From the NCBI GenBank assembly GCA_029204225.1, contig CM055100.1, forward strand, positions 9,617,058 through 9,681,057: a DNA stretch of 64,000 nucleotides, read 5' to 3'. The notes below the pieces were generated by a model. The model saw only the letters and a program-made list of their open reading frames with translations, was not told the origin of the DNA and made no database searches. This stretch comes from Diphasiastrum complanatum (lineage: Eukaryota; Streptophyta; Lycopodiopsida; Lycopodiales; Lycopodiaceae). Positions 22,724 through 33,877 of this stretch are shown one piece after another. Each line of letters begins with the position of its first letter. Positions within the stretch are counted from its first letter, which is position 1. The translations under genes and the position numbers were made by a program.

Positions 22724-23463
22724 TGTAGTGGGTTTCTTTCCTTGCCTAACCTGAATCCAAGATCTAGTCAATCTAGCATCAAAGAGATGGAGTTAGTTGT
22801 CACGCGTAGGTTCGTTCCCATGAGAGCGATAGTATAGTTCAGATTTCAACATGAATGGAGGATCTAACACTAACATCCATTAACACTAAGCATTAACACT
22901 ACATCCATAAATCCTAAATCCACAACGATGATAGAAACTTACTTTTCTCTCTCTCCCTTTCTCTCTCACAAAAAGCATAAGAAATAGCAATTCCAATAAT
23001 GATCAAATCCAACAATTAGCAAAATCCAAAGAAAGCATGAGAAATGGAGGACAAGAGAGGAAGAGCAAGGACATTCATCAATCCATTTCTAAAGAGAACC
23101 AATCTGCTTTATTGAAACGAGGAAATGAACATGAGGATCAACTCGAGTTGTTCCCTTTTTATAGTAGAGAAGAGTACCCTGGCCTTTGAATCCTATTGGT
23201 CCAGTCTTGTCTCTCTTTTATTCAAATTTAAAAAACTGCAGGAACCATCAAAATTGGAGGGAAACCCAACTTTACTAACTTGACATTTAGGCCCTGCGAC
23301 ATTAAAAGTCCCGCAAAAAGGCCTAAAGTCCTTTATTAACTTTTAACTAATCAATCAAATAACTATGTGGTCATTGGGTTGGACTTACACATGTAGGGTG
23401 CCAAATCCCTCTCACTTATTAACTGGGGTTAGGGTTGCCTTGGGATCCGCAAACCCTCCAACA
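22724..23463 (-). repeat. 5' LTR of the deleted gypsy-like element
   Basis: 740 bp bounded by TG...CA. A related LTR end (CAAATCCCTCTCACTTATTA to CTCCAACA) recurs at 54466-54520. Confidence 0.75.
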
Positions 23464-24364
23464 ACATGATTTATGAATCATCGAGATTCATCAGAATAGC
23501 TATGTGCATAGAATATACAAAAATTCTTGGTAGAGTATTTTTCAGATGAGAATAGACTTAGTCCATTAGTGATTGTATCCCAGAGGGCTCAATTGGATGG
23601 CGAATCATAACGGTTCCAAGAATGATAACCGAATTTTCAAGAGATTTAACAAAATTTTGGATATCTAGAATTCAGCTCTGGACAGTAATCTAAAGTTTTT
23701 TACTAGATGGAGACAGTTATTAGTACCATTTTGGTATGCTTTCTGGCTTTGGAATTTGGATAGCTCACATTGTAGTTAAGAATCCAATTTGAGACATATT
23801 ATTAAAATATGGTACCTCCAAAGTGGAGAATATTTGAAAATGATTCTTATATATTTCTCGAGTTGTGTATTAAATATAAATTCTAGTATCCTTTAGGAAT
23901 TAAGTATAGTTTGAAATTCTAGAGAAATTATGATTGAAAAATCATAAAACTAACTATTTGCGATTGACGAATAATAAATGAAACTTAATGGTGGACTAGC
24001 CTCCGATGTACTGGATTGTTGGTTATGCCTCAATTCTATTCTATGTTAAGGCTTGTTTGTAACTAATCACCTTGAGGGGGCCCAAAAACTCTTATTGAGA
24101 CATATGGAGTAGTGCATGTACATGTGATTGTCGTATGCATGTGGAGCACACAGGAGCTATGACCTATTCATAGTTGGATTGCACGGGGATTGCATGAGTT
24201 CATGCACAAGATTCTACTCTCTATATATTGGGGTAGAGATTCTCTTGTCGACAACTTTTGGTTCAAATTACCGGTTGTTCTCTTCTCCTCAAGCATTCAC
24301 ATGGCATGGCGATCCATGACTGATCTAGTTTTGGACGGGTGGTTTTGCTCCTTCATGTCTCCTA
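23464..24364. other. AT-rich stretch, nothing recognised
   Basis: Continuation of the 19.2-21.6 kb sequence across the gypsy-like insertion. No coding motif seen. Confidence 0.45.
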
Positions 24365-24930
24365 TGTTGGGATTCGATGTTTGTGTACCTCGCATCAGAG
24401 CGAAGTGAGCAGAATCCTTGGTGCATGCAACTACGTCTATCAAAAAGATCGATTCCATAGCCATGCACGAATTATCTAGGATTTAGATTTAGCTTTGCGG
24501 AAGCATTTTAGGTGAGGTGATTGGAACGACAAATTAACATATGCTATCAGTCACATGAACGGTTTAATCTACGAATAAGTTTATCTGTTGACAATGAACA
24601 ATCAGAACATGAATAAGATGAGCATTCAAGATGACATGCACGACCGAGATTATTGGAACAAAAATTATTTAGTCTTGAAGAAAATACAGTCTGAATGCAT
24701 ACAAAGTCACGATCTTCTTGAAACCATACTCTGTGATAACAGAGAGGAAGATCAAAGCAATTGCGCTCTGAAAGCTTGACTTGATCGACTTTTGAGCTAA
24801 TTCAATGTTCAACTATCAACGGAGCTTAACGTTGTTCATGGAGCTTAATCGAAGCAACTGATAAGTCGACATATATATATACATGGCTAGCGAATTAAAA
24901 GAATGGTTAATATGTACTTTATAGATAGGA
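24365..24930 (-). repeat. Copia LTR, inverted copy of 16346-16915
   Basis: The minus strand reads as the 16346-16915 LTR, ending GAATCCCAACA at 24365. No PBS follows on the minus strand, so it is not the working 5' LTR of a minus element. Together the pair forms an inverted repeat of about 560 bp arms spaced by 7.4 kb. Confidence 0.8.
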
Positions 24931-25009
24931 TTAAGGAACTATGTGCTATTGGCAGGTGCCCTCAAACAATATTTAGAGATTCTGTCCAGTTGTGATGAAA
25001 GTAATGTTG

Positions 25010-25190
25010 AGACGCCGATTAATTGATATCGACTTTTGGAGTTGATTTGTCAATAAATCGGACAAGTCGGGTAAGCCGATATGTCGGACAAGTCCCATAA
25101 GTCAGAACCAGTCGGACTCCCCGATATGTTGGCCAAGTCGGGCTTCCCCAATATGTCAGCTGAGTTGGTTGAGTCGTTAGGACACTGTAA
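25010..25190. repeat. GTCGGACAAGTCGG-type repeats, LTR-derived
   Basis: Several imperfect units with words such as ATATGTCGGACAAGTC. Probably the inverted counterpart of the minisatellite part of the same copia LTR (15850-15975), strongly diverged. Confidence 0.5.
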
Positions 25191-25234
25191 ACGGCTGCAC
25201 AATACTTGACAAATCCCAGAAAATTCTAGCTTTT

Positions 25235-25530
25235 GGGAAAAGGAGTGACAATCTTTACAAACTCAGCCGCTGCTACTCCAACAATCGAGCTCTTCACACT
25301 TCCACTTCTAAATCATCTGATATGCTTTGGCATTTTAGATTAGGCCATTAAAATTTCAATAGTATTCAACAAATGTCAACTCAAGGACTAGTACAAGATT
25401 TGTCTACTATCAGCAAGCCAACTTCTCCATGTGAAGGCTGTATAATCAGCAAGCATTCGAGAAGTCCTTTTATTTTTTAATCAATTCATACTTTCAAAGG
25501 CTTGCTAGAACATGTGCATAGTGACATTTG
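25235..25530 (+). pseudogene. Copia GAG-pre-integrase fragment
   Basis: Seen: DMLWHFRLGH, STQGLVQDLSTISKPTSPCE, GCIISKHSRSPF and LLEHVHSDIC, covering the HHCC zinc-binding motif and the first catalytic Asp of integrase, with stops. It stops where a GCGAAA-rich module begins. Confidence 0.75.
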
Positions 25531-25615
25531 TGTCGCGGAAGCGAAAACACACTATTCAGTGTCGCAAAAGTGAAATTATTTCTTTTTCATTTTTGTCTTG
25601 GTATTCGCGAAAGCT
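25531..25615 (+). repeat. GCGAAA module, second copy
   Basis: About 80 bp beginning TCGCGGAAGCGAAAACACAC and ending TTCGCGAAAG, closely matching 744-830. Here it joins integrase directly to RNase H, replacing RT. Confidence 0.75.
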
Positions 25616-25616
25616 A

Positions 25617-26286
<670 letters not shown>

Positions 26287-26292
26287 GGGATT

Positions 26293-26850
26293 TGTTGAAA
26301 TTCGATGCTCGGCCTCAAATCCATTTATTAATGAGCATCTTGAAAACTTTACAGATCCTAGAAAAATAGAAGGCTCAATTTTTTTCCCAAAAGATCGAAA
26401 AATCCGGTATCGGATTTTTCCGACCTTATGTTACTCTTGTCAAAAAAACAATTTTTTGACCCTGGATCGGATCGGATCAAGGCAAAAATTATCCAGGCGT
26501 CTTCGACCCTGGATCAAATCAAATCGGATATGATTTGTCCGATCCTGAAAAATCCGATCCTATACATATTTTTTGACCCAGTGTATATTTCTTGACCCTT
26601 TGTATAGTATCCAATCCTATGTAATTTTTTGATACTATCGGTTATCTGTCCCCAACGGCTTTACATTGATGTCCGCCAACTTTGTACATGCATTTATGGC
26701 ATAAAGACGGCTGTAATAACTATAGGAAATTCAGTTGTAGATACTTTTTCTAATATCTCAAGTCTGGTAATGTGTTAATTAGTATCAGCATTATCATGCT
26801 CAACAAACTGAAGTTATAACTTCATGCCATTGTATTCCTTGTGGATAATA
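26293..26850 (+). repeat. Copia 3' LTR, start defined, end unclear
   Basis: Starts TGTTGAAATTCGATGCTCGG directly after the PPT, matching 15667. Beyond about 26400 it is rich in GATCCGAT/ATCGGATC words unlike the other LTR copies, so the LTR may be chimeric or cut by another insertion. The right end was not found. Confidence 0.5.
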
Positions 26851-27327
26851 ATCAAAGTGCAATTTGTCCTACTGCTGTTATTGTTCTATTGCGCACTTGT
26901 ATGAGTCCTTCGTTTGAATTATTTTGCTGCTAATTGTGGTGCTTCCGATCCACTAATCGAGCTCATTCCTAGGTTCCTCTCATATCCATTGATTTACGAC
27001 ACCCCCATCCTTGATGCATTGGTGAATAGTCCTTGATGGTAACCATACTTATGGTATGTTTGGTAGATATTTCTTGGATTAAACGGAAAAAATGCAATTT
27101 AATACAAAGGAGAGGTACAAAGATAATAATATCTATTTGCCATTTTCTCCTTCATCATTGAAGATTTATTTACTATATGATTTTTAGCACAAATTGAGCA
27201 CCAAATTCTAAAATTTTGTTCCATTTAAAATTGTTGTTTCTAATTCATCTTTTTCAATTCATCCAATATCAAATTTGTTGTGGCATTGATGTTCGCAGAT
27301 GAAATAGTATTTGAGATGGTGGTGGTT
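26851..27327. other. Unassigned AT-rich stretch
   Basis: No motif or gene recognised between the copia 3' LTR region and the next LTR. Confidence 0.4.
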
Positions 27328-28872
27328 GTGAAAATTTACACGTGTGGGAATGCCCTAATGTGTGAGTAAGATCTCCTAAGCTTAGCTTTTGCACTTTAGA
27401 TCAACTCTAGATTGAAATCCAAGATCTATGTCAAATTCTAAGGCAAAGAGGCAAATCTACATGCATACATTCATCACCAAAGTAGTTTCACATGTGTGGA
27501 AGGCAGTCAAGAAAAAAACTAAGAAAGAAAATTGCTTGCTCTCGGGTAGAGAGAAAAAGTGTGAGAAATTGGCAAAAATCTAGCTTGGTATTTTCTGTGA
27601 TAGAAGTTTGTGAGTGAATCTCACATGTGTGGAGGATGTTCCCACGTGTGGAGAATTGTAAAGTAAATCAAAATGTTTGATATAGGGGTCTCATAGAATT
27701 TCATAGTCAAGCATTATGGTGTAGAATGTTGATAGGGTCAAATTTGGCATAGATGGCAAATTATCCATTTCCACTTGTAATGCCACTATTGAGCCAAAAT
27801 AGAGTAGGGGGCCAAACTTGTGCCAATTAGAGTGTAGACAAGTGTAATGCTTTTGTTTGATGAAGTTTAAGAGGTCCAATAGGATTTAGAGGTGGAACCA
27901 TGAGTGGTCCAATAGAATTTGAGGTTTGCTTGAAAATGGTCCAATAGAATTTAGAGATGCATGGATCAATGGTCCAATAGGATTAAGAGGTGGCAAAGTG
28001 TGGTCCAATCATAGTTAAGCATAGTGGTAGCTCATGGATTTACTAGTATCATTGTACTCCTCATTTGGATCTAATTGATTTTGAGATTGAGTGGATTTTG
28101 AGTGTAAGTGATTTTCTAGCTTTCTCTCTCTACCCGAGAGCTATTGAAGATTTGCTCTCTACTCAAGGAGAGAAGCTTGTTTTTACTTAGATTACTTTTG
28201 AACACTTCCCACATGTGTGAGTGAGAGTTGAAAGTGATTGATTGCATGTAGTAGTGTGTTTTTGCCATAGAATCAAAGATAGATCTTGAATCTCAATCTA
28301 GTCTTGATCTTGGTCCATCTACACACCTTAGGAGATCACAAGTACATGTTGTGGACAGTCCACATGTGTGAAATCAACAGAAAGTGCCAATCAAGCCTTG
28401 GGTAGAGGGAGAGTGTAATACACACAAAATTGATTGATCTCAAATATGACTTAGAAACTCAATATAGATTATGTGACAAATGAAAGTACATGTAGTAACT
28501 TGAGGTGGCCCAAGCTCAATTCCTATTGGACCCCTTAAGTATGATCTTTCTAATCCTATTGGATGAGTGATTCATCATCCCTTGATTTTGATTGGAACCT
28601 TCTACCAAATCTCTCACTTATGATTGGACCCTTGACTCTTTGCCAACACATAGGGAACATCACTCATCAAATATAATCTAGAAACTTGTAACCAACCTAA
28701 CTAGCTCGAGTTTGTCATAGTTGACTTTTGGTCTAATTAAGAGAAAACATGTGTACTTGACTTTTTATCACTAAAGCCAAAATTGGCCCTATTTAGTAAT
28801 GACACCAAGATGCTTGATGAACGAACTTTGTCAGACCCCTAAATTCAAGATAGATAACTTTTTTATATTTTT
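27328..28872 (-). repeat. Copia 3' LTR of another family, with an internal insert
   Basis: The minus-strand element ends its coding region at about 28880, followed by AGGAGAGTG (PPT-like) and a TGAAAAAT start. Parts 27328-27560 and 28386-28570 are reverse complements of 36936-37171 and 36690-36950. The central piece 27560-28385 contains a second, oppositely oriented half-LTR (28121-28380) and a GGTCCAATAG array. So the LTR is interrupted by an inverted partial duplicate of itself. Confidence 0.65.
27872..28010 (+). repeat. GGTCCAATAG short-motif array
   Basis: Five copies of GTCCAATAG(A/G)ATT-type motifs at about 30-bp spacing. CCAAT-containing; may be LTR promoter repeats. Confidence 0.7.
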
Positions 28873-28878
28873 CACACT

Positions 28879-30085
28879 CTCCTAAAAAGATATCCAGTCT
28901 AAAAAAACATGGATCTTGGAGTTCCTTCATCAAACATAGATCTATGTTTGGTGAAGGAACTCTTGAGTAGAGGCTTGGTGACTAGATCAGCAATACATGA
29001 AGATGAATCAATATGCTCCAAATGGATATCTCCTCCAATAAGCTTTTCTCTCACAAAATGATGTGCCACTTCTATGTGCTTGCTCCTTGCATGAAATATT
29101 GGATAATTGGCAAGGGCTTGGGACGAGATGATGTCATAATAGATCAATGGTAGATTATCCTCTTTGATGAATTTTAGCTCCAATAAAATCCTCTTGATCT
29201 AGAAGCAATTCTTTTGTTGATGTAGTGAGTGCTTTATACTCGGCCTCACAAGAAGAAAGAGAGATAGTATCTTGTTTTTTGGAAAGCCAAGATATGAGAG
29301 TTCCTCCCAAAAAGATAGTATATGCACTTGTGGACTTTCGATCCACCTTGTCACTTGCAAAGTCTGAATCTGATAGCCAATAATGGATAGATCTTCACTC
29401 TTATGAAACAAACCATAAGCATGTGATGAAGATATGTACCTTAGCACCCTCTTGTCATTTCCAAGTGCAACTTTAGTCTCTTCAACTAATTTGATACAAC
29501 TTCCACAAAGGATACTGTCATCTACATAGATGAGAAGAATGACAAGATCACTAGCAACAAACTTTAGATACATGGAAGGATCATAGTCACTTAGAATAAA
29601 TCCTAGTGACATAAGGAAAGAGTTGAGTCTATCATACCAAGATCTTGGTGCTTGCTTGAGTCCATAAAGATTGAAGAGCAAGCACACTTTTGATTCATCC
29701 TTGAGGTTGTTCCATATAGATTTCCTCTTCAAGATATCCATCGAGAAATGCATTGGAAACATCCAATTGGAATACCTTCCATTTGAAATAGCAAGCAATA
29801 GATATGATGATCCTTATTGTCACCATCTTTGCCATGGGTGCAAAGTTCTCTTCATAATCAAGTCCATGGATTTGGGCAAATCCCTCTGTACATAATCTTG
29901 TCTTGTACTGTTGATGGTGCCATCTTGGTTGTACTTGATTCGAAATAACCATTTGCAACCAATAATATGCTTGTTGGATGGAGGATCCACAAGCTCCCAA
30001 GTATGGTTGGTGATCAATGCATCATATTCTTGCTTCATAGCCTCATACCAGTCCTTGGTAGTGAGTGCATCTTCAACATCTACCT
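28879..30085 (-). pseudogene. Ty1/copia RT and RNase H, internally deleted
   Basis: Seen: MKQEYDALITNHTWELVDPP, IIGCKWLFRIKYNQDG, FKWKVFQLDVSNAFL, LYGLKQAPRSWYDRL, VILLIYVDDSILCGS (active site), then a jump to RVLRYISSSHAYGLF, DRKSTSAYTIFLGGTLISW, SSCEAEYKALT and HARSKHIEVAHHFVREK. About 60-100 codons between RT and RNase H are deleted and several frames are used. Gag, protease and integrase are absent. The same family as the LTR and gag at 36688-37607. Confidence 0.88.
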
Positions 30086-31959
30086 ATTATAGGCATTACA
30101 TGTTTTCTCCTCGCAACTAGTGTTGATGTCAACACATTAGTGACCATGGCATATAGTCACAATAAATGCTTTTCCACTATTGGATGAGTCTGGCCCCACT
30201 TAAACCCTTAGTCACAATGATAAGCTTCTATCTATTTTCCAGTTATTTGGATTCTATATCATTGTGTTTCTTTTTGTAACCATGTCATAATTTGAATAAG
30301 ATAATTATAGATCACTTAAATGCAAAATCTTGTGAAATGGGTCAAAATCCTAAAAAAGTGTAACTATTTAGCAATATTATAATTTTTGCCCCAAAACATG
30401 TTTTGATAGGAGTACGACCAACAATAGTTAGTTCAGATCTCTATTGCTTTAGGGTCAAGTCATGGAGATGACACTATTCAGATGTTGACTAGAGCCACTT
30501 CACCAAAGGTTCATGAGGCCTTACTACATGAAGGTTTCGAAGTGGCATATGACTTTAAAGAGGAAGAACCTTGACTAGTTAGTGTTACCAGTAGCAGATC
30601 CATTGGGCTACACAAGCACATCATCATGATCAATACAAATTTCGTTGTTTACAAAGTGTTTCAGACATCTTTTTATCTTCCACCTTGTCTCTCTCTCAAA
30701 CCTCCATGTCTGCTTGCAAAAGAATCAATTTCCAAGGTCTCTTGCAAAGTGGAAACATATATATATAGTTGTTTGTCAAACTATCAGATCAATCAGCAAT
30801 ATATACAATAATAAACACATCCACTTACATTTCAATAAAATGATTCTTATGAAACAACTATTTTAGAAAAGCATTCATTTACCATATCTTCCTTGTCAGC
30901 TTGAACAACACTAGTAGCATGTAAATTATGACCAGCAACACTGGTTGATGGTTGGTTGGCTGGAATAGTATGTGTGACCGCTAGATAATACTTTTTCTAA
31001 AAACTCAAAAATTCCTCCTCACTTGGCATATTGGCCTCATATGCCACCATTCAGCTTTAAGGTCGTCATTGTTAAAATCAATAATGCCCTGTTATCATAT
31101 TTGAAAAGAAGAAGTAGTATCTCATCTTCCTTACGGTCCATAACATCACCAATATCATTTATGGACAAGAATGAATTGTCGTCCATGCAGTACACATGAA
31201 GTTCCAACCAAGTTTTGCTTTGGTCATTTTTGTTTATGGTAGATAAGGAAGAAATTGACAAAGCACGGGCCTCAAGGGTCATATTCAGAGGCTAATATTG
31301 TCTCCTCTTCTCCTCCCAAAACCTCATCAATAATAGGAGCCTCAATAGTGATAGTAGTACTGCAGGCTAGCAGAGCAATCATGCATGTAGTAGAAGATCT
31401 TGTCTTGTCAGAAATTAGAGCAGATATGTAGAAAACAAAGGCCATGCCTTCTTGAACAAACCTACAATATGGTTGTGCTCTTCACAGAATATGACTCACT
31501 TGAATACATCAATAAGCTTCATGAACTTACGATCATGCCTTTGCTTGGCGTTGGACTGAGCATGAGTTAATTCAGTGAAATGTGCAAATCGTAGCCCATC
31601 CATTAGTAGCATGGTCTATTGGAGGCCCTCATAAAACTCTCCATAAAGTTTTAAAAAATATATTCTATGCTCAACAATGAACATATCTATGTCAAACTTC
31701 ATGTGAAAGTAAAAGGGAATAAGAAGTCGACATGTCTGGTCAAGAATGAGACACGTGTGTCCACACATGTTAATTTTTGAGAAAATTTCAATCTTAGAGT
31801 GTGGATTGCTTGATCAAGATATTTTTTTCAAATTTAGATTTCGATTATCATCAAGTGATTAAGTTTTATAGATATATTTTATCGATTTCTCATTTTTTTT
31901 GAAGTTATTATTAAAAGCAAAATTAGATTCAAAACTTGAATTCTAGGGATCTCAACCTC
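30086..31959. other. Unassigned stretch
   Basis: No recognisable family. A minus-strand ORF of 81 codons (31037-31282) and minus-strand segments around 31450-31640 are open for short distances but match nothing I know. Possibly an old DNA transposon or host gene relic. Confidence 0.35.
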
Positions 31960-32368
31960 ATCCTATCATCAGACAAACTCCTCGTTCAGAGTTGCCTAAG
32001 TATAATGGATTATTAGATCCAGTTAGATTTCTCAAAATTTTACTAAATCTTGTGAAGTCTATGGTAAAGTTAATCTAGAAGACAAACTTAAACTCTTCCC
32101 TATGTACTTGATTGGTACTGCTCAAGATTGGTTTTACAATCAAGACTTGACAGAACATTCTGATTTGGAAGTAGTTAAAGCTGGACAACCCAGAAAATTC
32201 TTGGAAGATCCTTTCCTATTATTAAGTAAAATTAAAATGAGGAAGAAAGAGATGATGTATGATTACATTGAACATACCAAGCATCTCCGATCAGGATGTA
32301 AACTTGATCTTTTAAATGACGAGGCTCTGATTATGTGGTTTTTGGTGGGATTGCCAAAACGTATTTGA
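31960..32368 (+). pseudogene. Ty3/gypsy gag capsid remnant
   Basis: Seen: RSELPKYNGLLDPVRFLK, GTAQDWFYNQDLTEHSDLEV, PRKFLEDPFLLLSKIKM and NDEALIMWFLVGLPKRI. It aligns closely to the minus-strand gypsy Gag at 52860-53310. A short deletion (VVKAGQPRKF against a longer stretch with ITRFKPRKF) and an upstream frame shift disable it. Confidence 0.85.
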
Positions 32369-33200
32369 CATGGGGGGCCTAACAGTCTATCGCTTTTGCA
32401 ATTATACTTTATGTGACTTCAAGGTCAAAACCAAGTAGAATCAGTTGAGTCATTTGACTTAGCACTCTAATTTGATTTGATAGGCATAGCACATGCACCA
32501 AGGAGTCCATCCACCCACTTGAATTTCTCCAACACAGTTGACAATCATCTACGTTTGAAATTTGCTAATCTAACTGGTTATATGCATCTTTATATGAACC
32601 TTGGTCTTCTTTATCTTGGTTGGGACTTTTGGTATCTGTAAATGCTTTTTGATTTGAGTTCTAATTTTCGCCATTTGTCAATGCTTCTTGATCTGAATCT
32701 TGATTTTTGCCATCTGTCATAGCATCGTGATCTAAATCCTATTTTTTCCCATCACTTCGCTCATCAGTTTCACTGTTCAAATCATCTTATCTTCAATATT
32801 GTCCTCACTGTCATGTTCCTTTTTATGTTGTCAATCCCAAAATACATTTTTTTTACTAGTCAAATTTTGCACATGCATTATCATTTCTTCGAACCATTTA
32901 GATTATTCCTTTTTTTCTTTTGGCTTATATTTTCAGCCTTTGTCCTTGTTGCTTATATGCATGCTAATGCATATTCCATTGTTTCTGAAATCAAAAACCA
33001 GATTGTACAGAATTGGGTTGTAGGTAAATCTCTACAACGCTCCGATATTGAAATTGCAAACCATATATATAACATTGTAGAAGATATACCTCTCCATAGT
33101 CAAACACTAGAAGCATTTGTTATAATTTTTTACTGTACTCTATGACTACATATGTTTGGATCGATTGAAAACTTGTCTACAAACTACTTTTGAAGTATTT
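32369..33200. other. Unassigned stretch with one open frame
   Basis: A plus-strand ORF 32813-33145 has a hydrophobic N-terminal third, then SEIKNQIVQNWVVGKSLQRS. No family recognised; composition is AT-rich and it may be chance. Confidence 0.3.
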
Positions 33201-33219
33201 CAATTCACGTAAGAAAGCC

Positions 33220-33877
33220 TTGAATGATGTTCCACCATGACTGAACACATCTCTAAAAATATGATGAAGCAAAGAAATCATGTCACTATCACGAATTCTC
33301 CCACTATAGTAGTAGAAGTTATATTCCATGCCTCCTAACCAAATATCCACATCAGTGGAGTAAATGCCTCCATCAAATGTAGGACTAATGTATTTAGATA
33401 GCCTTTGATTGTAATAATAAGGGCTTCATTGAGTCGTGACTTTCCACCATTCATTATCATGGTCTATAAATAAGTGCTCCATAGCAAGTGCATGATCCAT
33501 CATATTATGTAACTCCATAAAATTTGTTATATAAATGAATTTGGAAAGAGCTGGTTGAAGAACATAATCAGTTTCAAAAATTGTTGAAAAGATCCAATTT
33601 GTTGAAGAGAATCAATTGATTTCATGTAAAATCTTGTAACACTATCAATACTTGCAATCTTGAAGTCACTCCAACCCTTTGTGACTAAAAGTGCTCGAGT
33701 GTCCCTCCATGCTTGAATTCGTCCTTGAAAGTGCAATGTCACAAAATATATTTTGTCTTCCTCAAAATAATGGTGATGATGAAAGTAAGTCTCCAATCTA
33801 ATCACCCAATCTTTCACTCGTCCTTGAAAGTGCAATGCATTAGAGACGTTCCCGACATTAGAGGGGCCTTTTGTCAA
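33220..33877 (-). pseudogene. Gag-like remnant, capsid start repeated
   Basis: Seen on the minus strand: LHFQGRVKDWVIRLETYFHH, EEDKIYFVTLHFQGRIQAW, and further downstream PTFDGGIYSTDVDIWLGGME. The pattern x-W-x-x-x-(L/M)-E-x-x-F and F-x-x-L-H-F-x-G-x-x-x-x-W is typical of gypsy Gag capsids. Two capsid starts in one stretch suggest an internal duplication. Weak similarity; not a functional gene. Confidence 0.45.

Larger units (their letters stand above)
21586..23463 (-). mobile_element. Internally deleted gypsy-like LTR element
   Basis: Seen: two direct copies of one LTR segment (21586-21886 and 22724-23007), the second extending to 23463 (ends TGTAGTGG...CTCCAACA on +). On the minus strand the 5' LTR is followed by a PBS of the tRNA-Asp type and a gag-like ORF that runs straight into the middle of the 3' LTR. 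Flanks gcatg (left) and acatg (right) fit a 5-bp target duplication with one mismatch. Protease, RT, RNase H and integrase are missing, so the element is non-autonomous. Confidence 0.8.

Noticed and set aside
24588-24779. Antisense LTR ORF as a real gene
   Set aside because: The two LTR copies are recent enough to share any chance ORF; no independent support.
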